Assembly: GCF_004745425.1 (NCBI RefSeq)
Contig: NZ_PGGK01000007.1
Coordinates: forward strand, 62,001-126,000
From: Methanolobus halotolerans
GTDB taxonomy: Archaea > Halobacteriota > Methanosarcinia > Methanosarcinales > Methanosarcinaceae
DNA: 64,000 bases
Direction of reading: 5' to 3'
Under the pieces are notes generated by a model, which saw nothing but the letters and a program-made list of their open reading frames with translations, made no database searches and was not told the origin of the DNA. This document shows positions 28,227-36,560 of this stretch, in pieces (the stretch's first letter is position 1; the number at the start of each line of letters is the position of its first letter). Made by a program: the position numbers and the translations under genes.

Positions 28227-29594
28227 ATGAAAGCTATACAATCCATCAATCCGGCAACAGGCAAAGTCATAGGCAAAGTAGATATGCATACTGACGAGCA
28301 GGTTAACCGGATACTCAAAGGATCAGTTGAAGCCTTCAAGAAATGGAAAAGGACTGATGTTTCCGAGCGTAATGAACTGCTGCACAGGTTCGCGGACCTG
28401 TTACGTAAGAACAAACAGCAATATGGAGAATTGATAAGTACCGAAATGGGAAAGGTCATCAAGCAGGCTGTTCCGGAGGTCAGCAAATGTGCCGATATGT
28501 TCGATTATTTTGCCGACAACGCAGAAAGCATACTCGAACCCGAGCCTGCACAAGCAGATTCATGTGATTCGATGATACATTATGAACCCATGGGCACCAT
28601 CCTCGCCATCAAACCATGGAACTTCCCCTTCTGGCAGGTGCTCAGCGCGGCATCACATATACTTGCAGGAGGGAATGTCATGCTGCTCAAGCATTCCAGT
28701 TATGTTCCCATGTGTGCACTGGAAATAAAGAACATCTTCACAGAAGCAGGATTTCCGGAAGGTGTTTTCCAGACATTGATCATAGACGCGAATACAGCAT
28801 CCTCACTTATCTCAAGGGATGAAGTCCGTGCCGTATCCTTCACCGGGGGCCATGATGCAGGGGTGAAGGTTGCCGGAAATGCTGCCCGCAACATGAAGAA
28901 GTTAGTACTGGAACTCGGTGGCAGCGACCCCTTCATCATCCTTGACGATGCGAATGTGAAAATGGCTGCAAAAGTTGGTGTACCAAGCCGATTTATCAAC
29001 ACCGGACAGACCTGCATAGCGGCCAAACGTTTCATTGTAATGGAAGATGTGGCAGAAGAATTCACTGAAAGGTTCGTAGAAGGGACCACCGACCTGAATA
29101 TAGGTGATCCTATGGACCCTGAGACTGATATCGGACCCATGGTCAGAAATGAGCAGATGCTGATACTGGAAGAACAGGTCGGTGATGCAATATCAAAGGG
29201 TGCAAAACCCCTTATTCCCGGTGGACGAATGGCAAGCAAGGGTTACATGTACTCGCCAACTGTCCTCAGTAATGTTAGCAGGAATATGAAGGTCATGAGA
29301 GAGGAGACATTCGGACCTGTGGCACCGATAATTACTGTGAAAACTGAGGATGAAGCCATTGAACTTGCAAACGATTCCGAGTTCGGACTGGGTGCCAGCG
29401 TATGGAGCCAGGACCGTAACAGAGCTATGAGAATAGCCTCTGAACTTGAAACCGGAATGGTCGGGGTCAACTCATTCTGTACACCTCAAGCCTGTCTGCC
29501 ATTTGGCGGAGTCAAGAAAAGCGGGATGGGCAGGGAACTATCGAAACACGGGTTCTATGAGTTTATGAACATCAAATCCATAAAGATACTCTGA
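28227..29594 (+). CDS. NAD(P)-dependent aldehyde dehydrogenase, copy 1
   Basis: Oxidises an aldehyde to its acid; closest in type to succinate-semialdehyde dehydrogenases. 455 residues from ATG at 28227, which matches the second copy's MxSI/KSVNPATG start. KPWNFPFWQVLS is the cofactor loop near 127, LELGGSDPF holds the general-base Glu near 228, and NTGQTCIAAKRF the nucleophilic Cys near 262. It is a tandem paralogue of the gene at 29786; by eye the two share most motifs. The substrate is not fixed. A longer frame from 28149 has a non-homologous N-terminus. Confidence 0.9.
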   Translation: MKAIQSINPATGKVIGKVDMHTDEQVNRILKGSVEAFKKWKRTDVSERNELLHRFADLLRKNKQQYGELISTEMGKVIKQAVPEVSKCADMFDYFADNAESILEPEPAQADSCDSMIHYEPMGTILAIKPWNFPFWQVLSAASHILAGGNVMLLKHSSYVPMCALEIKNIFTEAGFPEGVFQTLIIDANTASSLISRDEVRAVSFTGGHDAGVKVAGNAARNMKKLVLELGGSDPFIILDDANVKMAAKVGVPSRFINTGQTCIAAKRFIVMEDVAEEFTERFVEGTTDLNIGDPMDPETDIGPMVRNEQMLILEEQVGDAISKGAKPLIPGGRMASKGYMYSPTVLSNVSRNMKVMREETFGPVAPIITVKTEDEAIELANDSEFGLGASVWSQDRNRAMRIASELETGMVGVNSFCTPQACLPFGGVKKSGMGRELSKHGFYEFMNIKSIKIL

Positions 29595-29785
29595 GAAACT
29601 GAATGAGAAACTTCTTTTTTTAGTGTAATCTTATCACTTTCAATTTATTTTCCTACTTTGCTCTTATTGTATTCCCGTATGCAACCAGTTTTATATGTAA
29701 TCAAATCCAAGTAAAAATTGGGGGAGTAGTCGGGTCTATTCCCGAGTTATTTCCTTAAAATGAGTTTTACCGGGGGATATTGATT

Positions 29786-31153
29786 ATGGAAAGTATAAAA
29801 TCTGTCAATCCTGCTACAGGAGAGATAATCGGGGATTTTGAACTGGATACCAGATACATAGTGGAAGACAAGATCAGACGGGCCGGAAAAGATTTCAGGG
29901 AATGGAAGGGCACATTGCCTATTGAGAGGGCCACGTATCTTGAAAATGTCGCAGGGTTACTTAGAGAAAGGAAACAGGAACTGGCCGAAATGATCACCCG
30001 GGAGATGGGCAAGCCCATCAGAGAATCCCTGGGAGAAATTGAAAAGTGTGCCTGGTTGAGTGAGTTCTTTGCCCAGAACGTGGAAACATTCCATGCGGCT
30101 GAATTTGTAGATACGGACGCGGAAACGTCAGGATTTCTGTATGAGCCAATGGGTACCATCCTTAATATAATGCCATGGAACTTCCCTTTCTGGCAGGCTA
30201 TGAGGGCAGCCATTCCCGCACTTGCTGCCAGGAATGTTGTATTGCTCAAGCATTCCAGCAATGTACCCATGTGTGCCCTTGAGATCGAAAAGATATTCTG
30301 TGCAGCCGGCCTGCCTCCCGGAGCATATCAGACCATGCTTATCAGTGGCAAGGCAGCCTCCGAACTGATATCCAGGGAAGAGATAAGTGGAGTATCCTTC
30401 ACCGGGAGTGATGGTGCAGGTCAAAAAGTAGCAGCTGAAGCAGGTAATTACATGAAGAGGTTCGTGCTGGAACTCGGAGGTAGTGACCCGTTTATAGTTC
30501 TGGAAGATGCGGATGTTGAAAAAGCTGCCGAGGATGCTGTTAAGGCGAGGTTCCGTAATTCCGGACAGAGCTGCATTGCTGCCAAACGTTTTCTCGTGGC
30601 TGGAAGCATTGCGGAGGACTTCACTGACAGATTTGTGGGCAAGGTAGAGAAACTGAAGATAGGCGATCCCATGGAACAGGGTACGCAGATGGGGCCGCTT
30701 GCAAATGCGAAACAGACAGACAAGTTAAAGAGGCAGATCGATGAAACCCTAGAAATGGGTGCTGACATCCTTCTCGAAGGCGGACTCATGGGAGGTGACG
30801 GTTTCTTTTATGAACCCGTGGTACTCAGTAACATAACAGGAAGTGCTCCTGTCCTTAAGGAGGAAACTTTCGGACCAGTGGCACCTATAGTTACGTTCAA
30901 AGATGAAAGGGAAGCTGTGGAACTGGCCAATAGTACAAAATTCGGGCTTGGTGCCAGTATATGGAGTCAGGACAGAGACCGGGCTATGACGCTGATCAGG
31001 AATATCCAGGCAGGTGTCATTGCCATAAACCATAAAGTAGAATCCGATCCGCGCCTTCCATTTGGTGGTTTAAAGAAAAGTGGTCTTGGCAGAGAATTGT
31101 ATCGGGTGGGCATGCAGGAATTCATGCAGATCAAATCATTGAAGGTGTATTAA
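29786..31153 (+). CDS. NAD(P)-dependent aldehyde dehydrogenase, copy 2
   Basis: 455-residue aldehyde dehydrogenase. MPWNFPFWQAMR, LELGGSDPF and NSGQSCIAAKRF carry the cofactor loop, Glu and Cys. It lies three bases upstream of the AlsS-like gene and so forms a tight pair with it, while the first copy is 191 bases away. The leader contains TCGGGTCTATTCCCGA (29731-29746 region), a small hairpin of unknown role. The AlsS-like partner suggests the aldehyde could arise from a 2-oxo acid decarboxylation; this is an inference. Confidence 0.9.
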   Translation: MESIKSVNPATGEIIGDFELDTRYIVEDKIRRAGKDFREWKGTLPIERATYLENVAGLLRERKQELAEMITREMGKPIRESLGEIEKCAWLSEFFAQNVETFHAAEFVDTDAETSGFLYEPMGTILNIMPWNFPFWQAMRAAIPALAARNVVLLKHSSNVPMCALEIEKIFCAAGLPPGAYQTMLISGKAASELISREEISGVSFTGSDGAGQKVAAEAGNYMKRFVLELGGSDPFIVLEDADVEKAAEDAVKARFRNSGQSCIAAKRFLVAGSIAEDFTDRFVGKVEKLKIGDPMEQGTQMGPLANAKQTDKLKRQIDETLEMGADILLEGGLMGGDGFFYEPVVLSNITGSAPVLKEETFGPVAPIVTFKDEREAVELANSTKFGLGASIWSQDRDRAMTLIRNIQAGVIAINHKVESDPRLPFGGLKKSGLGRELYRVGMQEFMQIKSLKVY

Positions 31154-31156
31154 AAA

Positions 31157-32794
31157 ATGAAGGGAAGTGACCTTTTCGTAAAATGTCTGGAGAACGAAGG
31201 AGTAGAATATATTTTTGGTGTTCCTGGTGAGGAAACCGTAGACCTGACAGATTCTCTTTCGAGGTCCGGGATAAGGTTCATTGTCACCAGGCATGAACAG
31301 AGTGCTGCCTTCATGGCAGAGGTTTACGGTAGAATGACACACAGACCGGGAGTGTGCCTTGCAACCCTGGGACCCGGTGCTACAAATCTTACAACGGGAA
31401 TAGCTGATGCACATCTTGACAAAGCACCCCTGGTGGCAATCACCGGCCAGTCGGGACTTGAGAAGACACACAAGGAATCACATCAGTATATTGACATCGT
31501 AACTATGTTCAAACAGGTCACAAGCTGGAACTCCAAGGTCATGAGATCGGATTTCATCCCCGAGATAATACGAAAGGCCTTTGATATCGCCACTGACCGG
31601 CCCGGTGCAGTGCATATAGAACTTCCAGAGGATATTGCAAGGGAGAACAGCTCAAAACAACCGCTTCTCAGGAAGATCCACCCTCATATAACCATGCACG
31701 ATGAACAGGACCTGAAGAAAGCCGCTGATATGATAAGAGAAAGTGCAATGCCGGTCATACTTGCGGGTAACGGTGTTTTCAGAGGTGCTGCTGCCAATGA
31801 GCTGCGAAGGTTTGTTAGATCCTCCGGACTGCCGGTTATCACAACATTCATGGGAAAAGGGGCGCTACCGGCAGATGATGAGCAATATCTAGGATCGATG
31901 GGCATCAAGGACAGGGACCACATAATGTGCGGCCTGGAAATAGCGGACCTGGTGATAACAGTTGGATACGACTATGTGGAGTACAGCCCCAGATCATGGA
32001 ACCCGGACGGATCTAAAAGCATAATCCACATAAATTCCGACCATCCCGAGACAGATGAAAGCTATATCCCGGATCTGATGCTGCTTGGAGATATCAGGCA
32101 GGCACTATACAAGCTTAATCAGCAGTCCGGTTTAAAGAAGGAAATGCCGGAAAGGTTCAAAAGCGTACGCTCCCGGATGGTAGCCGAGCTTGAGAACTAT
32201 AAGGATGATATATCCTTCCCCCTCAAACCCCAGAAGATAATCTCCGATATCAGGGAATGCATGTCAAGGAACGATATACTTGTAAGCGATGTAGGAGCTC
32301 ATAAACTATGGGCAGGTCGGCTTTTCCCGGCTTATGAGGCAAACACTGTCTTTATGTCCAATAGTCTTGCTGCCATGGGATTTGCACTTCCTGCTGCTAT
32401 AGTTGCCAGTTTTTTAAAACCCGAAATCAAGTTAGTGGCTGTAGCAGGCGACGGCGGATTCCTCATGAACCTGCAGGAACTCGAAACAGCTGTCAGGCTC
32501 GGATGTAGTTTTGTGGTTGTAATTTTCAACGACTCCAAATACGGACTTATCGAATGGCATGAAAGGAGACAGTTCGACCAGAGTATAGGCACCGAATTCA
32601 CGAACCCGGACTTTGTGAAACTTGCGGAGAGCTTCGGGGCTAAAGGAGCCAGGATAGAAACTGCAGAAGAATTCAGGCCCCAACTCCGGGAAGCGCTTGA
32701 TGCGGGCGGGGTATGGATATTGGATGTAAAGGTTGACTACTCCGAAAACATAAAATTGACGGAAGCACTGAAAAATAATATCTGCGAAATATGA
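31157..32794 (+). CDS. AlsS-like acetolactate synthase (thiamine diphosphate enzyme)
   Basis: Full-length 545-residue ThDP enzyme. The activating Glu is in RHEQSAAFMAEVYGRMT near residue 52, and the ThDP-Mg2+ motif is GDGGFLMNLQELETAVRLG near 432. The pattern VGYDYVEYSPRSWN and the tail DVKVDYSENIKL match catabolic AlsS of Bacillus rather than biosynthetic IlvB; no IlvN-type small subunit follows. It would join two pyruvates to acetolactate with loss of CO2, or decarboxylate another 2-oxo acid. The coupled aldehyde dehydrogenase is unusual beside AlsS. Acquisition from bacteria is likely but not tested. Confidence 0.82.
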   Translation: MKGSDLFVKCLENEGVEYIFGVPGEETVDLTDSLSRSGIRFIVTRHEQSAAFMAEVYGRMTHRPGVCLATLGPGATNLTTGIADAHLDKAPLVAITGQSGLEKTHKESHQYIDIVTMFKQVTSWNSKVMRSDFIPEIIRKAFDIATDRPGAVHIELPEDIARENSSKQPLLRKIHPHITMHDEQDLKKAADMIRESAMPVILAGNGVFRGAAANELRRFVRSSGLPVITTFMGKGALPADDEQYLGSMGIKDRDHIMCGLEIADLVITVGYDYVEYSPRSWNPDGSKSIIHINSDHPETDESYIPDLMLLGDIRQALYKLNQQSGLKKEMPERFKSVRSRMVAELENYKDDISFPLKPQKIISDIRECMSRNDILVSDVGAHKLWAGRLFPAYEANTVFMSNSLAAMGFALPAAIVASFLKPEIKLVAVAGDGGFLMNLQELETAVRLGCSFVVVIFNDSKYGLIEWHERRQFDQSIGTEFTNPDFVKLAESFGAKGARIETAEEFRPQLREALDAGGVWILDVKVDYSENIKLTEALKNNICEI

Positions 32795-33114
32795 AATTGT
32801 CCTGAACAGATACATTTATAAAAAGTATAGTTAATCTTTATTCAGTAAACCATTTTTTTTGAATCCGGTTGAGTATATACAATGCCCATACACGATCAAA
32901 AGCAGAAACTATACACTATAAGGATATAACAGCATATTCATACCTTTTCTGGCAAGGCTGAGAAGAAAAACAAAATGTTATACCAGGAGTCTTGAAATGC
33001 TAAGATACTCTGTCCTTCTTTTGATTAAGTATAGGATAAAGAAATAGCTATGCTTAATTAGCAATGCCGCATTTTTAAGTATTTGTGACATATAGCCAGA
33101 TCCAGAATGAGAAA
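32795..33114. other. 320-base intergenic region with a possible short ORF
   Basis: AT-rich spacer with TATA-like TTTATAAAAAGTATA near 32814 and TTTTTAAG near 33073 for the Trm5-like gene. One short frame with a good ribosome site is listed separately; otherwise nothing is recognised. Confidence 0.5.
32997..33047 (+). CDS. Possible 16-residue peptide
   Basis: ATG at 32997 is preceded by AGGAG (32985-32989), an ideal ribosome site. The 16-residue basic, hydrophobic peptide ends in TAG at 33045; continuing past UAG would run 15 more codons to another TAG. It may be a leader peptide or chance. There is no homology evidence. Confidence 0.25.
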   Translation: MLRYSVLLLIKYRIKK

Positions 33115-33909
33115 ATGAGCCTCAAAACCGAACTACAGGGAAAGATACCCGGGAGCGAACTTGAAAAACTCTCCGACCGCTTTGATATTATCGGAGATAT
33201 CGCCATTGTGGCCATCCCTTCGGGAATGGAAAGATACAAACCGGAGATCTCCGGTGCTATAATGGGGGGTATGCACAACATAAGAACGGTGCTGAACAAG
33301 GTCTCAAAGCTTGAAGGTGACAGAAGAGTTGCCGATCTTGAGATACTGGCAGGTGATAGCACTGAGACTATTCACAGGGAATACGGATTTGTCTACAGTA
33401 TAGATCTTAAAAAAGTCTTTTTCAACGCAAGACTGGGCTTTGAAAGGAAAAGAATAGCATCGCAGGTAAAATCCGGAGAGAGCGTGCTGGTACCTTTCGC
33501 CGGCGTCGGTCCCTTTGCGATTCCCCCTGCAGCGGCAGGTGCAACGGTCGTTGCAGTGGAAATGAACCCCTTTGCGTGCACATCCCTGAGACAGAGTTGC
33601 GAGCTGAATAAAGTGGAAGACAGAGTCCGCATCATTAATGCCGATGCAGCCCATATCCCGGAAATGATCAGATGTAAGTTTGACAGGGCTATAATTCCCA
33701 CACCTTATGGAATGGATCATTTCCTGGAAGCCGTTTCCCCACTTGTGAGAAAAGGTGGCCACTTGCATTTCTATACCTTCAAGGTCAAAGAACAGATACC
33801 AAAGCTTGTTAAAAGATATGAGAATATGGGATTTGAGGTCGAATCCTACCGCAGATGCGGTAATGTGGCACCCGGGGTCAGCAGGTGGGCATTCGACCTG
33901 AAGAAATAG
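33115..33909 (+). CDS. Trm5/TYW2-like tRNA methyltransferase family protein
   Basis: Class I SAM methyltransferase, 264 residues, related to the tRNA G37 modification enzymes Trm5 and Taw2. The N-terminal part has IIGDIAIVAIP near residue 25 and an HREYGF-like segment near 85. SAM motifs are VLVPFAGVGPFAIPPAAAGA near 123 and VVAVEMNPFA near 145. The usual Trm5 NLP motif reads IIPTPYGMDHFL, so the precise reaction is unsure. Taw1 (39665) occurs in the same window, and G37 wyosine synthesis is a natural context. ATG at 33115 is preferred over GTG at 33085. It ends in TAG. Confidence 0.78.
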   Translation: MSLKTELQGKIPGSELEKLSDRFDIIGDIAIVAIPSGMERYKPEISGAIMGGMHNIRTVLNKVSKLEGDRRVADLEILAGDSTETIHREYGFVYSIDLKKVFFNARLGFERKRIASQVKSGESVLVPFAGVGPFAIPPAAAGATVVAVEMNPFACTSLRQSCELNKVEDRVRIINADAAHIPEMIRCKFDRAIIPTPYGMDHFLEAVSPLVRKGGHLHFYTFKVKEQIPKLVKRYENMGFEVESYRRCGNVAPGVSRWAFDLKK

Positions 33910-34009
33910 ATTTCTAGAACAGATGTCTAGAACAGATGTTAAAATAAGACAAAAGGGAAGATATTTACCAGGACCCTTTTCAGATATATCTTTTCAACCG
34001 CATGAAGGG

Positions 34010-34759
34010 TTATATGTTTATTTTCCTGAACAGATAGGCGCCAAAGACCACCATAAAAATCGTAAATCCTGTGAGCACTACAAAGCTGACAACGGGATCT
34101 ATTTGAGATGTCCCCAGTAAACCGTATCTGATACCTTCAACACCGTATGTCAGCGGATCCAGAAGTGTAAGGGATCTCACCCATGGCGGCAGGCTGTCAA
34201 TCGGGAATAATGCCCCTGAAAGTCCGAATATAGGGAATATGACAAAATTCATTATAAGCTGGAAACCATGCATATCTTCCATCCTTGATGCAATTGCAAT
34301 TCCAAAGGCTGTGAAAGAAAGCCCTATGAGCACCATAAAAACTATTGCCACCAGGAATCCCGGGATACTGTTGATACTAAGTCCGATAAACAATGAGAGA
34401 ATAAGGATCAGAAGTCCCTGGATCACAGCAGTCGTAGCTCCGCCCATTGTTTGCCCCAGCATGATCTCCAGCCTTGATACAGGGGCCACTAACGTCTCTT
34501 TCAGGAAACCGAACTGCTTGTCCCATATGATCTGAATGCCTGAGAATACCGAGGTGAACAGCACGCTCATGGAAATAATACCCGGTATGATAAAATCGGT
34601 GTAACCCTGTTCCATGTCAGGAAGTGTTACAACTGAATTCAGCCCGAGACCAAGCACAAGTAATAAGAAAACAGGCATGCCCAAACTTCCGATTATCCTG
34701 CTTTTGGAGCGGAGGTATCGTTTTACACTCCTCAGCCAGATAGTATATACGATATCCAT
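34010..34759 (-). CDS. ABC-2 type transporter permease
   Basis: Membrane component of an ABC exporter, 249 residues with about six transmembrane helices. The first lies near residues 23-43 after KSRIIGSLG. LFPIDSLPPWVRSLTLLDPLTYGVEGIRYGL near residue 195 is the classic ABC-2 signature. It belongs to the DrrB/NodJ group (drug, lipid or polysaccharide export). One base separates it from the ATPase gene upstream, and the TetR gene heads the operon. The substrate is unknown. Confidence 0.9.
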   Translation of the reverse strand: MDIVYTIWLRSVKRYLRSKSRIIGSLGMPVFLLLVLGLGLNSVVTLPDMEQGYTDFIIPGIISMSVLFTSVFSGIQIIWDKQFGFLKETLVAPVSRLEIMLGQTMGGATTAVIQGLLILILSLFIGLSINSIPGFLVAIVFMVLIGLSFTAFGIAIASRMEDMHGFQLIMNFVIFPIFGLSGALFPIDSLPPWVRSLTLLDPLTYGVEGIRYGLLGTSQIDPVVSFVVLTGFTIFMVVFGAYLFRKINI

Positions 34760-34760
34760 A

Positions 34761-35747
34761 TTATCTCGTCCTCATTCTTCGCATCATCCGCATGCGATCT
34801 TTTGTTTTAGCTTCCTCTTCCCGGATAGTTCTGCCCGTGTAGTGCAGGAAAACATCTTCAAGAGTGGGTTTATGGATGGAGATGTTATTTATCGTAATTT
34901 TGTTAGCAGAAGAAAGAGTTACAATTTCTGCGATGTGCTGTTCCGCATTTTTCAGATTTATCGTAACGGAACTATTGTGTAGATCTGCATGGTTGACCCA
35001 TGGCTGGAGCCTGATCATTGCATGCAGATCATCATTTTCCGGAGAACTGATTGTGATCACATCCCCGCCAATGGATTTCTTGAGATTTTCCGGAGTCTCC
35101 ATCGCAATGATCTTTCCTTTATCTATTATTGCAACCCTGTCGCAGAGCCTGTCAGCTTCTTCCATATAGTGAGTGGTAAGGATCAATGTGATTCCTTTTT
35201 CTTTGTTAAGTTCCTCGATATATTGCCAGAGACGATTCCTTGTCTGAGGATCAAGACCAAGAGTGGGTTCATCCAGGAAAAGTACTTCGGGTTCGTGTAG
35301 CAATCCTCTTGCGATCTCCAGACGCCTTCGCATTCCACCTGAAAAGGTTTTTACCAGATTGTCTTTTTTGTCTTCCAGCTCGACAAGCTCCAGAAGTTCT
35401 GTGATCTTTTTTTGCCTCAGGTCTTTTGGCACACGATAAAGCCTCCCGTGGAAATCCATATTCTCATGAGCTGTCAGTTCCTCGTCAAGGCTCTGGTCCT
35501 GAAATACTATACCTATGGACCTTCTTACGTCATCTTCACTTTTCAGTATATCAAAATCATTGACAGAAGCTCTGCCGGATGTCGGTTTAAGCATTGTTGA
35601 AAGCATAGACATGGTTGTCGTTTTTCCTGCACCGTTTGGGCCGAGCAAACCAAATATCTCACCTCTTTCTATGCTGAAAGAAATACTGTCAACAGCAACG
35701 AAACCGTGGAATTTCTTTGTAAGTTTTTCAACTTCTATTGCATACAT
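34761..35747 (-). CDS. ABC exporter ATPase (DrrA-like)
   Basis: 328-residue ATP-binding subunit. Walker A is GPNGAGKTTT near residue 38, the signature is FSGGMRRRLEIARGL near 140, Walker B is EVLFLDEPTLGLD near 160, followed by the H-loop TTHYMEEADRL. The C-terminal 100 residues form the DUF4162-type extension of daunorubicin-resistance ATPases and end in a basic, Arg/Met-rich tail. It lies five bases after tetR and one base before the permease, so the three genes form one operon controlled by the palindromes at 36400-36429. Confidence 0.92.
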   Translation of the reverse strand: MYAIEVEKLTKKFHGFVAVDSISFSIERGEIFGLLGPNGAGKTTTMSMLSTMLKPTSGRASVNDFDILKSEDDVRRSIGIVFQDQSLDEELTAHENMDFHGRLYRVPKDLRQKKITELLELVELEDKKDNLVKTFSGGMRRRLEIARGLLHEPEVLFLDEPTLGLDPQTRNRLWQYIEELNKEKGITLILTTHYMEEADRLCDRVAIIDKGKIIAMETPENLKKSIGGDVITISSPENDDLHAMIRLQPWVNHADLHNSSVTINLKNAEQHIAEIVTLSSANKITINNISIHKPTLEDVFLHYTGRTIREEEAKTKDRMRMMRRMRTR

Positions 35748-35752
35748 TTAGT

Positions 35753-36355
35753 TCAATTCCTGATACCTTCGAATAACAGATCTATTTTTGCAGATATATT
35801 CCTGGAAAACGGGAAATCGTTCTCTGATCTGAGCCATACGATGAGAGTGTGAAAATAGACAACGTTCAGCATTTCAGCTGCTGTTTCCAAGTCAACTGTG
35901 CTTTTTATCTCTCCGTTTTCCGCACCTTCTTCAAGAAAATCATGTAGAATCCTGCTAAAGCGATAATGCATGCTATTTCCGTTGTCCGGGCTAAACCCGG
36001 AATGTACAGCATACCTTTTGTACTCCAGTATGAACAATTTTGTAAGTTCTTTGTCCTTCTCGTAGCTTTCTGCCAGAAGGACCAGAAAGCCCTTTATCTT
36101 TTCCTTGGTAGGAACATTCTTTGACTTTTCAGCTTCAAGCAGTTCATGGATCAATTCATGCTTCTGTTCTCTGAAATACAAGAGAAGAGACCCTTTTGTT
36201 GGAAAATAATTAAAGAATGTACCTTTTGCTATCCCTACTTCCCTGGTTATCTCATCAATGGTCGTGTTCTCAAAACCTTTTTCTTTGAATAACCTTCCGG
36301 ATACTTCGAAGATATTATTTTTAGTTTCAAGTTTCTTTTTCTCACGAAGGGACAT
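35753..36355 (-). CDS. TetR-family repressor of the ABC exporter operon
   Basis: 200-residue regulator. The HTH is at residues 8-55 (FKEKGFENTTIDEITREVGIAKGTFFNYFPTKG begins near 22). The C-terminal helical ligand domain has no recognised pocket signature. It is the first gene of an operon with the ABC ATPase and permease, the usual layout for autoregulated multidrug exporters. Two perfect or near-perfect 14-base palindromes sit between its TATA-like element and its start, which strongly suggests autorepression. Confidence 0.9.
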   Translation of the reverse strand: MSLREKKKLETKNNIFEVSGRLFKEKGFENTTIDEITREVGIAKGTFFNYFPTKGSLLLYFREQKHELIHELLEAEKSKNVPTKEKIKGFLVLLAESYEKDKELTKLFILEYKRYAVHSGFSPDNGNSMHYRFSRILHDFLEEGAENGEIKSTVDLETAAEMLNVVYFHTLIVWLRSENDFPFSRNISAKIDLLFEGIRN

Positions 36356-36399
36356 ATCGACCTCTCAATAGTTATTTTGCAAGAATATTCACAGAATAG

Positions 36400-36413
36400 A
36401 TGACCGAGGTCAT
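36400..36413. promoter_or_regulatory. Candidate TetR operator 1
   Basis: ATGACC-GA-GGTCAT is an inverted repeat with perfect 6-bp arms, 45 bases upstream of tetR. It is the promoter-distal copy of two similar sites. Confidence 0.65.
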
Positions 36414-36415
36414 TA

Positions 36416-36429
36416 ATGACTGCAGTCAT
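36416..36429. promoter_or_regulatory. Candidate TetR operator 2
   Basis: ATGACTGCAGTCAT is a perfect 14-base palindrome, two bases from operator 1 (16 bases centre to centre). It adjoins TTAAATAT (minus strand, about 36435-36428), the likely TATA box, so binding would block initiation. Confidence 0.68.
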
Positions 36430-36560
36430 ATTTAAGTGTTATGTGCATCCCTGAGTCAGCATGTTCCACAATAACCTCCTGCATACCAGGAAATCCGTAT
36501 TCAAACAGCAAAAACTCAGAAAAAGCAATACACATCCAAAAAAAAGAATTGCAAGCCTGG

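Noticed and set aside
29725-29750. TCGGGTCTATTCCCGA hairpin before the second aldehyde dehydrogenase as a tRNA T-arm or riboswitch
   Set aside because: Only one 5-bp stem is present, with no tRNA body and no larger conserved fold that I could recognise.
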